Shown in pieces: positions 14,327-21,716 of a stretch of 21,716 bases of DNA. Within the stretch, counting starts at the first letter, position 1; every line of letters starts with the position of its first letter. The stretch covers positions 1 through 21,716 of the forward strand of contig JAJRUU010000256.1 in assembly GCA_024277605.1 (NCBI GenBank). Direction: 5' to 3'. The translations under genes were made by a program, and so were the position numbers. The DNA is from a bacterium (GTDB lineage Bacteria > SZUA-182 > SZUA-191 > JAJRXT01). Under the pieces are notes generated by a model. That model ran no database searches. It had not been told where the DNA came from and worked only from the letters and a program-made list of their open reading frames with translations.

Positions 14327-15349
14327 ATGCAGCCGGAACGTGCAATAATTGACCAGTTTGCCCATACCTTTAATAAAATAAAAGCCGAAATCAGTAAAGT
14401 TATCGTAGGGCATGAGGCGATAATTGAACAGGTGTTGGTAGCCTTGTTAGCCGGAGGACATGTTTTGCTTGAGGGGGTGCCCGGCTTAGGTAAAACCCTG
14501 CTGGTTAAATCCTTGGGAGAGGCGCTGGGACTCAAATTCAGGCGGATCCAGTTTACTCCGGACCTTATGCCGGCTGACGTAATCGGCACCAATCTGGTGG
14601 TAGATAGCGCCGGGGGTAAAAAATTCGAGTTTCAAGCCGGGCCGATCTTTTCGAACATTGTCCTGGCGGATGAAATCAATCGCGCTACCCCTAAAACACA
14701 GTCCGCCTTTTTGGAAGCCATGGCCGAAAACCAGGTTACCGTCGCCGGTAAAAGCTATCAGCTCGCTCCCCCTTTCTTTGTGCTGGCAACGCAAAACCCT
14801 ATTGAAATGGAGGGCACCTATCCTTTACCTGAGGCCCAGATGGATCGCTTTATATTTAAACTCCACTTGCTCTATGCTGATTTTGAAGGGGAAAAGGAAA
14901 TTATCCGGCGCACCACGGCGGGCGAAAAATACCAGGTAAAACCGGTACTCGCCGAAGAGGGATTGAAAACCATCAAGTCCATGAAGGCCTTGGTAAGGGA
15001 AGTGCTTATATCTTCAGAGGTTGAAGAATATGTCGTACGGTTGTTGTTCGCCACCCGTCCCAATAATGTGGAACGTAAAATCCGCAGTCGCCGCTCGCCA
15101 ACCCCTCAGATAACCACTAAATACGTTAAATACGGCGCCAGCACCCGGGGCGCTCAGGCCCTGGTCCTTGCCGGTAAGGTGCGGGCTCTTTTAGATAGCC
15201 GGGCAAATGTAAGCTTTGAAGATATTGACCAGGTATTCTTCCCGGCTCTGCGGCACCGGGTGATCCTCAATTTTGAAGCTGAAGTGGATGGTAGCAATTC
15301 TGATGATATTTTAGCGGAGATAATGAAGGTAGTAAAAAAAGCAAAATAG
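14327..15349 (+). CDS. MoxR family AAA+ ATPase
   Basis: A 340-residue AAA-3 family ATPase, thought to act as a chaperone that activates protein complexes, often with von Willebrand factor A proteins. Walker A is GVPGLGKT (50-57), Walker B is IVLADEINRA (111-120), sensor 1 is LATQNPIEMEGTYPLPEAQMDRF, and a C-terminal lid ends near ALRHRVILNFEAEVDG. MoxR genes usually precede DUF58, transglutaminase or VWA genes; none follows here, a DJ-1 family gene does. It is tightly linked to hisB (two-base gap). The client complex is unknown. Confidence 0.92.
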   Translation: MQPERAIIDQFAHTFNKIKAEISKVIVGHEAIIEQVLVALLAGGHVLLEGVPGLGKTLLVKSLGEALGLKFRRIQFTPDLMPADVIGTNLVVDSAGGKKFEFQAGPIFSNIVLADEINRATPKTQSAFLEAMAENQVTVAGKSYQLAPPFFVLATQNPIEMEGTYPLPEAQMDRFIFKLHLLYADFEGEKEIIRRTTAGEKYQVKPVLAEEGLKTIKSMKALVREVLISSEVEEYVVRLLFATRPNNVERKIRSRRSPTPQITTKYVKYGASTRGAQALVLAGKVRALLDSRANVSFEDIDQVFFPALRHRVILNFEAEVDGSNSDDILAEIMKVVKKAK

Positions 15350-15383
15350 GAGTATAAACCCTTTTTTAACCTGAGGGGTTGCG

Positions 15384-15908
15384 ATGAATGCCTTAGCCAA
15401 CCGAAAAATATTGATGGTTATCGCCAGTAATAATTTTCGAGACGAAGAGTTTCAGATACCCAAAAAGCTGTTTGCGGAACAGGGAGCGCAGGTTACGGTG
15501 GCCAGCTCTAAGCTTCGCGTGTCCACGGGAATGCGGGGAATGAAGGTTATGCCGGATGTCTTGCTGAATAAGGTGAAGGCGGAAGATTATAACGCCGTAG
15601 TATTCGTAGGCGGCGGAGGAGCGGCTGAATACTGGGATGATCCCATCTCCCTCGCTATCGCGCAAAGGTCCTATAACAATCAGCGGATAGTAGCCGCTAT
15701 CTGCATTGCCCCCATAATTTTAGCCAATGCCGACTTGCTTGTCGATAAAAAGGCTACCGTCTTTTCCACTGAAGTCTCCCAGCTTGAAGCTAAAGGGGCC
15801 ATCTATACCGGCCAGGATGTAGAACGGGATGGCTGCATTATTACCGGAAGTGGTCCACAGGCAGCCGCCCGGTTTGCTCAAACGGTTATCCAGGCCTTAC
15901 AAGAGTAA
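15384..15908 (+). CDS. DJ-1/PfpI family protein
   Basis: A 174-residue single-domain DJ-1/PfpI protein. Family members include YajL, YhbO and DJ-1, with reported deglycase, chaperone or protease roles. The nucleophile-elbow cysteine is Cys107 in AAICIAP, and the acidic residue that lowers its pKa is in FRDEEF (20-22); VVFVGGGGAAEYW precedes it. GAGGGG six bases before the ATG gives a clear start. It is the last gene of the bioU-bioD-hisB-moxR run, 34 bases after moxR, with a repeat copy about 80 bases beyond its stop. The substrate is not deducible. Confidence 0.9.
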   Translation: MNALANRKILMVIASNNFRDEEFQIPKKLFAEQGAQVTVASSKLRVSTGMRGMKVMPDVLLNKVKAEDYNAVVFVGGGGAAEYWDDPISLAIAQRSYNNQRIVAAICIAPIILANADLLVDKKATVFSTEVSQLEAKGAIYTGQDVERDGCIITGSGPQAAARFAQTVIQALQE

Positions 15909-15988
15909 CATATCACATACATTATCAATCGTCTTCTGCTGTATCTTTTTTTCATCGAGCTACCACATTTAATCCAGTATGTTTTTAA

Positions 15989-16054
15989 CCCGAATAATTC
16001 GGGTCTCACAAAGGATGTCTTACAAACCCAGTCTGAATTTATGAATAGATCAGG
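15989..16054 (+). repeat. Dispersed intergenic repeat, short copy (R4)
   Basis: Starts with the palindrome CCCGAATAATTCGGG (15989-16003) and ends with CTGAATTTATGAATAGATC plus AGG at 16054. The middle is short (TCTCACAAAGGATGTCTTA), retaining only the part next to the tail. Confidence 0.85.
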
Positions 16055-16131
16055 TAAGAAAAGGTTATGCTTCGGGGGTATTTAAACCTTTTCGTAAAGC
16101 GCCCCCATCAATTTCAACTACCCTTTTTTCC

Positions 16132-16160
16132 TGGACATATGGCTTGTTTTATGCTATCTT
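16132..16160 (+). promoter_or_regulatory. Promoter of the lpt-rpoN cluster
   Basis: TGGACA (16132-16137), a 17-base spacer and TATCTT (16155-16160) give a good sigma-70 promoter with start near 16167. Overlapping it, TGGC at 16140-16143 and TGCT at 16152-16155 place GG and GC exactly ten bases apart, a weaker match to the sigma-54 pattern. Confidence 0.6.
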
Positions 16161-16218
16161 TAAATAAGAAGTTTTTAGTAAATTACGCCTGATTCGGCTG
16201 GAAGCAAAACAGAGACTG

Positions 16219-16773
16219 ATGATGAAATTGCTAAAAGGCTTGGGGTGGGGTATCCTGTTGTTTGTAGTTTATAAAATAGGAAGCTTTGCTTTTCTCACCT
16301 CGCCCTCTGACGGAAAAAATGCCGACCCAATCCTTTCGGCGACAGATGCCGAGGCGGATTTGGTTATCAAGGGCTTACATTTGACGGAAACTTCAGGAGA
16401 TAAGCTTTTGTGGGAAATAGAAGCCGACTCAGCTCAGGTTTATCAAGAGCAACAATCTGCCCAGCTCAAAAACATCAGGCTTACCCTGTATGAGGAACAG
16501 CGCCAGATTCTGAAGTTGCGAAGCGATAACGGGCGCCTAGATATACAGAACAGAGATATGAGTGTCGAGGGACAGGTGGTGGCCCATTTACCAGATGGGT
16601 TAACCTTTGAAACCAACAGCTTAACCTGGGAGAACCAAAAGCGTTTGATTTCTACCTCCGAGCCGGTAAATATCAGCAGAGACAATATAAAGATCCGGGG
16701 GATGGGTTTGGTAGCAGATGTGGGACTGGAAAAATTTACGCTCCACAATGGAGTTACTACTGTAATTAATTGA
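16219..16773 (+). CDS. lptC: LPS export system protein LptC
   Basis: A 184-residue bitopic inner-membrane protein that passes lipopolysaccharide from the LptBFG transporter to LptA. One N-terminal membrane segment (about 9-27, GWGILLFVVYKIGSFAFL) is followed by a periplasmic beta-jellyroll of LptC/OstA type, with DAEADLVIKGLHLTETSGDKLLWEIEADSAQVY and LDIQNRDMSVEGQVVAHLPDGLTFETNSLTW. Two adjacent ATG codons (16219, 16222) are possible. It is followed by lptA (23-base gap) and lptB, the normal order. Sequence conservation in this family is low, but context makes the call firm. Confidence 0.88.
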   Translation: MMKLLKGLGWGILLFVVYKIGSFAFLTSPSDGKNADPILSATDAEADLVIKGLHLTETSGDKLLWEIEADSAQVYQEQQSAQLKNIRLTLYEEQRQILKLRSDNGRLDIQNRDMSVEGQVVAHLPDGLTFETNSLTWENQKRLISTSEPVNISRDNIKIRGMGLVADVGLEKFTLHNGVTTVIN

Positions 16774-16796
16774 TTCAACAAAAGTAGCGGCAATAC

Positions 16797-17330
16797 ATGC
16801 GATCTAACCGGATATTAATTGAACTAACCGTAAGCTTATTTCTGTGGAGCTACTTGGTTCACTCGCCGACTGCCAAGGCCGCTTCCCCGGAAAACTTATT
16901 AAGCCTGGACACTCAAAACCAAGAGACCATTACCATCACCTCTGATAGGGCCGAACTGAGCAACAAAGAATATACTGCCATCTATCGTGATAATGTGGTG
17001 GTAAAGCGAGGAGATGTTACCCTTTATAGCGCTGAAATAAAAACCTGGTTCGATAACGATAGTAAGCGTATAAAGCAAATCAAAGCCACCGGAGGCGTAA
17101 AATTGGTACAGGCAGATATTATTATCACAGCAGAAGCGGCCACCTATTACGAAGAACAACAAAAAATCGTGCTTACCGGTAAGCCGATGTGTAAAAAAGG
17201 GGCTAATGTGTTGACTGGTTCCGATATAACCTATTTTATGGATACAGGTAAAATCGTAGTGCAAGATGCCAAATCAACGCTTCAGCCAAAGACTGATCTA
17301 AAAGCCAATAGCCTTGCGACAGGGCCATAA
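16797..17330 (+). CDS. lptA: LPS periplasmic bridge protein LptA
   Basis: A 177-residue periplasmic OstA-fold protein that forms the bridge carrying lipopolysaccharide across the periplasm. An N-terminal signal peptide with a hydrophobic core (about 6-22) and a likely cleavage after AKA (residue 28) precedes the domain: ITITSDRAELSNKEYTAIYR, NVVVKRGDVTLYSAEIKTWF, IKATGGVKLVQADIIITAEA and ANVLTGSDITYF are typical strand-rich OstA repeats. No clear ribosome binding site is visible, which suggests coupling to lptC. lptB starts eight bases after its stop. Confidence 0.9.
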   Translation: MRSNRILIELTVSLFLWSYLVHSPTAKAASPENLLSLDTQNQETITITSDRAELSNKEYTAIYRDNVVVKRGDVTLYSAEIKTWFDNDSKRIKQIKATGGVKLVQADIIITAEAATYYEEQQKIVLTGKPMCKKGANVLTGSDITYFMDTGKIVVQDAKSTLQPKTDLKANSLATGP

Positions 17331-17338
17331 GCCCCTCT

Positions 17339-18061
17339 ATGTCAATACTACAGACAAAAGACTTAGCCAAGTCTTACAAAGGACGGGAGGTAGTAAAGGG
17401 AATAAGCATCAGGGTTGAATCGGGAGAGATTGTCGGACTCCTTGGGCCAAATGGAGCGGGAAAAACCACCACTTTTTATATGGTGGTGGGACTCACTCAA
17501 CCAAATGCCGGGCAAGTATTATTGGACGATGAAGATATTACGTATTGGCCAATGTATAAGCGAGCTCGCAGGGGGGTTGGGTATTTGCCCCAGGAAGCAT
17601 CGGTGTTTCGCAAATTAACGGTTGAAGAAAACCTTTTGGCTGTTTTGGAAACCCTGGATATTACTCCTGGACAACGGGATGAGCGGCTGGCACAAATGTT
17701 AGCCGATCTGGGCCTTTCTCGTTTAGCCAAACACAAGGCCTACAGCCTCTCTGGCGGGGAACGGCGGCGGTTGGAGATTACCAGATCGCTGGTTACTTCG
17801 CCGGCTTTTATTCTGTTCGATGAACCGTTTGCCGGGATTGATCCCAAAACGGTGGTGGATATTCAAAATATTATTTATAAGCTCAAAGCTAAAGGAATCG
17901 GCATCCTGATTACTGATCACAGCGTGCGCGAGATGTTGGAAATTACTGATCGCTCTTATATTCTTTATAATGGAGAGGTGCTCGTTTCGGGTACCCCGCA
18001 GGAATTGGTCAATAATACCCGGGTAAAAGAAATTTACCTGGGAGAGAAATTCAGCCTTTAG
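17339..18061 (+). CDS. lptB: LPS export ABC transporter ATP-binding protein LptB
   Basis: The 240-residue cytoplasmic ATPase that powers LptFG extraction of lipopolysaccharide. Walker A is GPNGAGKTT (36-44), the Q-loop is GYLPQEASVFRKLTV, the ABC signature is SLSGGERRRLEI, Walker B is FILFDEPFAGIDP, and the switch histidine is in ITDHSVREML. The LPQEASVFRKLTVEEN motif is characteristic of LptB rather than of generic ABC proteins. lptF and lptG are not in this window. The last base of its stop codon touches the palindrome of repeat R5. Confidence 0.96.
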   Translation: MSILQTKDLAKSYKGREVVKGISIRVESGEIVGLLGPNGAGKTTTFYMVVGLTQPNAGQVLLDDEDITYWPMYKRARRGVGYLPQEASVFRKLTVEENLLAVLETLDITPGQRDERLAQMLADLGLSRLAKHKAYSLSGGERRRLEITRSLVTSPAFILFDEPFAGIDPKTVVDIQNIIYKLKAKGIGILITDHSVREMLEITDRSYILYNGEVLVSGTPQELVNNTRVKEIYLGEKFSL

Positions 18062-18154
18062 CCCGAAAAATTCGGGCAGGCACAGCCTGTTTCTTCAGGA
18101 CGTTGGCTCATAAGGGGTCTGGCAAACCAAGTCTGAATTTATGAATAAATCGGG
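18062..18154 (+). repeat. Dispersed intergenic repeat, medium copy (R5)
   Basis: Fills the gap between lptB and rpoN almost completely. Palindrome CCCGAAAAATTCGGG (18062-18076), then CAGGCACAGCCTG (an inner hairpin), TTCAGGACGTTGGCTCAT and the tail CTGAATTTATGAATAAATC. Relative to copy R6 it lacks about 14 bases after GGCTCAT. It ends two bases before the rpoN ribosome binding site. Confidence 0.88.
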
Positions 18155-18164
18155 TTAGGATATT

Positions 18165-19607
18165 ATGGCAGGCATCGGACTTAGACTGGAATTAAAACAA
18201 ACGCAAAGACTGTTGATGACCCCCAGTCTGCAGTTGGCTATCAGGCTGCTACAGCTTACCAAGCTGGATTTGGTACAGGTCGTGCGCCAGGAGCTGGTGG
18301 AAACCCCCCTCTTGGAAGAAGTGGTTTCGGAAACGCCCTCCGCCGATTCCGAGGCGCAAGAGACCTCTGCTGAAGACCTGTCTTTAGCAGAACCAGAATT
18401 ACCTGCCCAGGAAAATTCTTCTCTTTCTGAGGTAGATTGGAGCCAGTATTTTGGTGATGACGACAACAACCGGGAAACATCTTCCAATTACGAACATAAA
18501 GAAGTCACTCCCTCCTGGGAAAGTACCCTGGCGAAGCTTCCTTCCTTACAAGAACATCTCTTATGGCAATTCCACTTGATCACACAGAATGATCAAGAAC
18601 GAAAAATCGGGGAAATAATAATTGGAAATATCGATGATAACGGTTATTTAAAAATCTCTGTGGAAGAATTATGCGAATCAAATGAAACAGATACCCAGAC
18701 AGCCCACAAGGTTCTCAAACAAATCCAGGGCCTGGAACCAACCGGGGTGGGGGCTAGAGACCTAAGGGAGTGTTTGTTGCTGCAAATACAAGGGTCAGAT
18801 GAATCCGCCCACCTCATCCGGCAGATAATCGAGCATCACCTGGTTAACCTGGAGCGTAAAAAATACCCGGCAGTCGCCAGCGCACTTAAAATTCCTATAC
18901 AAAGAGTGGTGGAACTGGCCCAGGTCATTGCCAGCTGTGACCCTAAACCAGGTCGGCAATTCAATGCCGAACAAGCCCGTTACGTCATTCCCGATGTATA
19001 CGTATATAAATTAGAAGATGAATACGTAATTGTGGTCAACGATGAGGGAATTCCTCGCTTGAGAATCAATAATCTTTATAAAAAAATTCTGACAAAGGGA
19101 AACGATGCCCCACAGTCAACCCGTAAATATGTTGAAGATAAATTTCGCTCCGCCCTGTGGTTGATTAAAAGCATTCAACAACGGCAATCGACTTTGTTCA
19201 AGGTTACTGAGAGTATTGTAAACTTTCAACAGGCGTTTTTGGACAACGGTATTTCTGGTCTAAGGCCCCTAACCCTGAAAGACGTTGCTTTAGATATTTC
19301 CATGCATGAATCCACGGTTAGTCGCGTAACTACCAATAAATATGTTCAAACACCCCGGGGAATATTCGAACTTAAGTATTTCTTCCATAGCGGATTAGAA
19401 ACTAATACCGGCAGCACAATTTCTTCCGTAAGAATAAAAGATATTATTAAAAGAATTGTGGCCGCAGAAGACAAGAGTCGGCCTTTAACCGACATCCAAA
19501 TCCAATCTATTTTAGAACAACGCGAAATAGATATCGCCCGGCGGACGATTACCAAATATAGAGAGACTTTGAATATCGCCTCGGCTGGACGGAGAAAAGA
19601 ATTTTAG
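18165..19607 (+). CDS. rpoN: RNA polymerase sigma-54 factor RpoN
   Basis: A 480-residue sigma-54, which directs RNA polymerase to -24/-12 promoters activated by AAA+ enhancer-binding proteins. Region I (LRLELKQTQRLLMTPSLQ and the next 30 residues) is followed by an acidic, low-complexity region II (about 53-105), the core-binding domain, a helix-turn-helix with LKDVALDISMHESTVSRV, and the RpoN box ARRTITKYRE (458-467), which binds the -24 element. All regions are intact. TTAGGA lies five bases before the ATG, directly after repeat R5. The order lptB-rpoN-hpf-hprK is widely conserved. Confidence 0.97.
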   Translation: MAGIGLRLELKQTQRLLMTPSLQLAIRLLQLTKLDLVQVVRQELVETPLLEEVVSETPSADSEAQETSAEDLSLAEPELPAQENSSLSEVDWSQYFGDDDNNRETSSNYEHKEVTPSWESTLAKLPSLQEHLLWQFHLITQNDQERKIGEIIIGNIDDNGYLKISVEELCESNETDTQTAHKVLKQIQGLEPTGVGARDLRECLLLQIQGSDESAHLIRQIIEHHLVNLERKKYPAVASALKIPIQRVVELAQVIASCDPKPGRQFNAEQARYVIPDVYVYKLEDEYVIVVNDEGIPRLRINNLYKKILTKGNDAPQSTRKYVEDKFRSALWLIKSIQQRQSTLFKVTESIVNFQQAFLDNGISGLRPLTLKDVALDISMHESTVSRVTTNKYVQTPRGIFELKYFFHSGLETNTGSTISSVRIKDIIKRIVAAEDKSRPLTDIQIQSILEQREIDIARRTITKYRETLNIASAGRRKEF

Positions 19608-19646
19608 CAAAACATACTCATACTGCTTGTAAGGAAGGAGAGCTTC

Positions 19647-20092
19647 ATGAATCTAGTCATTACGGGAAGGCATCTGGAAATAACCGATGCCCTTCGCCAG
19701 CACATTGAGGACAAAATAAACAAGGCCAACAAGTATTCCAACAAAATCATCGAGGCAAACGTAAAGTTGGTGGTAGAAAAATACCGCCATACCGCTGAAA
19801 TCAACATACAATTAAATCGGATGGTTTTAGTGCAAAAGAGGAAACAGAGGACATGTATACCTCTTTCGATCGGGCTTTAGATAAAATAGAGCGCCAACTA
19901 TACAAATATAAGGAAAAACACAACAACAAAACCCACAACAGCGAAATGGCCGCCTTGAAAAGGGGTGATAATCTCCCCCAGCTGGAATCTGATTTGGATG
20001 AAGAGGAATCTTTCTCTCCATTTATTACGGAACCGGCTTCCAGTGGTGAAACTGCCACAGATGAATTAGGGCTGGCTGAGACTGAGCGCTGA
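19647..20092 (+). CDS. hpf: Ribosome hibernation-promoting factor, frameshifted
   Basis: An HPF/RaiA (YfiA) family protein, which binds the 30S decoding region and promotes inactive 70S or 100S particles in stationary phase. A strong GGAAGGAG precedes the ATG by seven bases. The first frame reads MNLVITGRHLEITDALRQHI through KYRHTAEINIQLNRMV and then runs into unrelated sequence and stops at 19880. The +1-base-corrected frame gives AKEETEDMYTSFDRALDKIERQL, the expected second half. One missing base at or beside the T4 run (19825-19828) explains the split; the repaired protein has 148 residues. Its end is an acidic tail (ESDLDEEESFSPF onward), not the long-form HPF dimerisation domain. hprK starts six bases later. 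Confidence 0.85.
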
Positions 20093-20097
20093 TATTT

Positions 20098-21084
20098 ATG
20101 CCCACGATTACCGTCCAGGATTTACTAAATGAAAGATCGTCCCAGCTTCAGCTCGAAATACTGGCTGGTGAGGCGGGGTTATCTAACAAAATAAGCATAC
20201 CCCGAATTCAAAAACCGGCGCTTGCGTTAGCTGGTTATCTTGCGCAAGTACATCCAGACAGGATACAGATATTAGGTAAAAGCGAACTGGAATACTTGAA
20301 GACCCTGCCCAAGGAAGAAGCCCTAAAGAGAATAATTGCCTTATGCCAATTATCTCTTTCCTGTCTCATTATCACCTCTAACCTCAAAGCCCCGCCAGAA
20401 TTAGTTACATGTGCCAACAGTCGGGGTGTTCCCCTGCTTAAGTCCTCTGCCTTAAGCTCAGCGCTAATCAGCCGCATAACCTCCTATTTAGAAGAACGGT
20501 TGGCGCCGGAAACTTCAGTACATGGTGTTTTATTGGATATCTTTGGAGTAGGGGTGTTGATCAAGGGCAAGAGTGGGGTCGGCAAAAGTGAATGCGCGCT
20601 TGAGTTGATCGTCCGGGGGCACCGCTTGGTGGCCGATGATGTGGTAAAATTAAAACTTAGATCAGCGGAAGTAATTATTGGTTCCAGTCCTGAGTTAAGC
20701 CGCTATTTAATTGAAATTCGAGGTCTTGGTATTCTCAACGTTAAAGAGCTATTTGGAATAACTTCAGTTAGGTATAGAAAAAGAGTTGAATTAATGGTAA
20801 ATTTAGAAGAATGGTGGGGACATTCCCATGAAAGACTTGGCTTGGTGAAACAAACCGTTAACCTTTTGGCGGTGGATATTCCCTTGGTAAATATACCGGT
20901 TGGCCCAGGGCGTAATTTAGCGATAATTATCGAGGTTGCCGCTCGAAATCAATTGTTAAAACTAAGAGGGTACAACAGCGCCGAGATCCTGGATCAAAAA
21001 TTAACCGATCAACTAAAGCAGCCGACAGAAAAACCATTAACGGCTGTCGGCGCTGATAAATCTACCGATGCAGATATAGAATAG
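20098..21084 (+). CDS. hprK: HPr kinase/phosphorylase
   Basis: A 328-residue bifunctional enzyme that phosphorylates and dephosphorylates a regulatory serine on HPr, linking carbon status to PTS control. The N-terminal domain (about 1-130) is followed by VHGVLLDIFGVGVLIKG, Walker A GKSGVGKS (157-164), HRLVADDVV (175-183), the HprK signature EIRGLGILNVKELFG (206-220) and PVGPGRNLAIIIEVAARN. The active-site His142 and Asp180/181 are present. There is no clear ribosome binding site; the start lies five bases after the hpf stop, implying coupling. In many relatives rapZ follows; here a repeat copy and then the EIIA gene follow. Confidence 0.95.
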   Translation: MPTITVQDLLNERSSQLQLEILAGEAGLSNKISIPRIQKPALALAGYLAQVHPDRIQILGKSELEYLKTLPKEEALKRIIALCQLSLSCLIITSNLKAPPELVTCANSRGVPLLKSSALSSALISRITSYLEERLAPETSVHGVLLDIFGVGVLIKGKSGVGKSECALELIVRGHRLVADDVVKLKLRSAEVIIGSSPELSRYLIEIRGLGILNVKELFGITSVRYRKRVELMVNLEEWWGHSHERLGLVKQTVNLLAVDIPLVNIPVGPGRNLAIIIEVAARNQLLKLRGYNSAEILDQKLTDQLKQPTEKPLTAVGADKSTDADIE

Positions 21085-21109
21085 GTCTAATTATGCCTTG
21101 TGTGTTAAG

Positions 21110-21216
21110 TCTGATCTATTCATAAACTCAGACTAGGTTCGCCAAACCTCTTGTGAGATAAGGTGCATGAGCCAACGTCCTGAAGAAACAGGCTGTGCCT
21201 GCCCGAATTTTTCGGG
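21110..21216 (-). repeat. Dispersed intergenic repeat, full copy (R6)
   Basis: Inverted relative to R5. It has the tail (TCTGATCTATTCATAAAC onward, with GACTAGGTTCGCC), the block GAGATAAGGTGCATGAGCC, the AACGTCCTGAAGAAACAGG and GGCTGTGCCTG segments shared with R5, and the palindrome CCCGAATTTTTCGGG (21202-21216). With R2 and R5 it defines the full arrangement. It lies between hprK and the EIIA gene. Confidence 0.88.
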
Positions 21217-21301
21217 TTAAGCAAATTTGTTACATGCACCATTAAGAAATATCTGGTAATATAATATCTATGGGAACTATTACAAAAGAGGGGTTTCTAA
21301 A

Positions 21302-21716
21302 ATGATAGGTGCGGTTATTGTCGCTCACGGAGGATTGGCTGCTGAGCTCTTGCGAACGCTTGAAATGGTCGTTGGGCCACAGTCCAAAACAATAACCATT
21401 TCGGTAAACTCTTCCCAATCCAGTGACCATGTTTTTCAAAAAACCAAAAAAGCCATCCAGGAAGTAAATGATGGCCAGGGAGTTATCGTTTTGACTGATA
21501 TGTTCGGGGGTACGCCTTCCAATATTAGTCTGTCCTTTTTAGATAAAGCTGGAATTGAAGTAATTACTGGTGTAAACTTGCCTAGGTTGGTAAAACTCGC
21601 CAATTTTCGAGAACAGCTCCCCTTACAGGAGCTTAAGCTCTTAATTGTGAAGTATGGGCGGGAAAATATCGTAATCGCCAGCGATATGCTCAGCGATAAT
21701 GAGTTGGCTGTAAAAA
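21302..21716 (+). CDS. PTS system mannose-type EIIA domain protein (partial, runs off window)
   Basis: The first 138 codons of an EIIA-Man family protein. MIGAVIVAHGGLAAELL contains the phospho-accepting His9; VIVLTDMFGGTPSNISLSFL is the second conserved block, and GVNLPRLVKLANFR follows. A GAGGGG eight bases before the ATG supports the start. In Deltaproteobacteria a small EIIA of this type near rpoN and hprK is usually regulatory rather than part of a sugar transporter. The reading frame is open to the right edge, so the full length and any EIIB fusion are unknown. A TATAAT lies at 21260-21265, but no -35 could be paired with it. Confidence 0.9.
   Translation, partial: MIGAVIVAHGGLAAELLRTLEMVVGPQSKTITISVNSSQSSDHVFQKTKKAIQEVNDGQGVIVLTDMFGGTPSNISLSFLDKAGIEVITGVNLPRLVKLANFREQLPLQELKLLIVKYGRENIVIASDMLSDNELAVK

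Larger units (their letters stand above)
15909..16218. other. Intergenic region before lptC
   Basis: 310 bases holding repeat copy R4 (15989-16054), a possible GGGGG/CCCCC hairpin at about 16074-16107, and the lptC promoter at 16132-16160. No terminator with a T tract was seen after the DJ-1 family gene. Confidence 0.6.

Noticed and set aside
18062..18076. CCCGAAAAATTCGGG as a simple intrinsic terminator after lptB
   Set aside because: The stem is only six pairs and is not followed by a T tract in any copy; rpoN directly downstream is expected to be cotranscribed.
18155..18487. 110-residue minus-strand open frame opposite the rpoN start
   Set aside because: Low-complexity Ser-rich translation opposite the acidic region of rpoN; no ribosome binding site or family resemblance.

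Overview
The window looks like a chromosomal segment from a Gram-negative, probably anaerobic bacterium. It has an LPS transport cluster (lptC-lptA-lptB), rpoN, an HPF gene, hprK and a PTS EIIA gene in the order known from Deltaproteobacteria sensu lato and neighbouring phyla. It also has a multihaem c-type cytochrome and a GspA/ExeA-type ATPase with a cell-wall-binding tail. No gene fixes the genus or phylum, so the placement is an inference.

Layout. Left edge (1-137): the start of an IS1182-like transposase and its probable terminal repeat, leaving the window on the minus strand. 292-2450 (minus): a MOSC-domain protein, an RluD-type pseudouridine synthase and a small c-type cytochrome behind a probable sigma-54 promoter. 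2451-3018: a gene-poor stretch holding a strong sigma-70 promoter and a CAU-anticodon tRNA. 3019-5135: a cytidylate-kinase-like protein (minus) divergent from tilS (plus). 5289-9512: a PepT-like M20 peptidase and a very long TPR protein. 9676-11384 (minus): gspA/exeA, split by a one-base frameshift. 11385-11963: intergenic, with two inverted copies of a dispersed repeat. 11964-15908: a compact plus-strand operon, bioU-like (frameshifted), bioD, hisB, moxR, pfpI/DJ-1. 16219-21084: lptC, lptA, lptB, rpoN, hpf (frameshifted), hprK. 21302 to the right edge: a PTS mannose-type EIIA domain gene, cut by the window.

How the genes work together. The bioU-bioD pair would make dethiobiotin by the lysine-consuming BioU route, replacing the usual BioA aminotransferase. 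LptC, LptA and LptB move LPS to the outer membrane. RpoN, HPF, HprK and EIIA form the usual nitrogen/PTS regulatory neighbourhood. A GG-N10-GC sigma-54-type promoter before the cytochrome gives RpoN a possible local target.

Most notable: (1) a BioU homologue next to bioD outside an obviously cyanobacterial context; (2) a family of six intergenic repeats sharing a 15-bp palindrome at one end and a conserved tail at the other, with variable middles; (3) three genes each broken by one missing base at or next to a homopolymer, which suggests either sequencing undercalls or, for gspA with its A8 slippery run, a possible frameshifting or slippage site; (4) a cytochrome combining three CXXCH motifs with one CX3CH motif.
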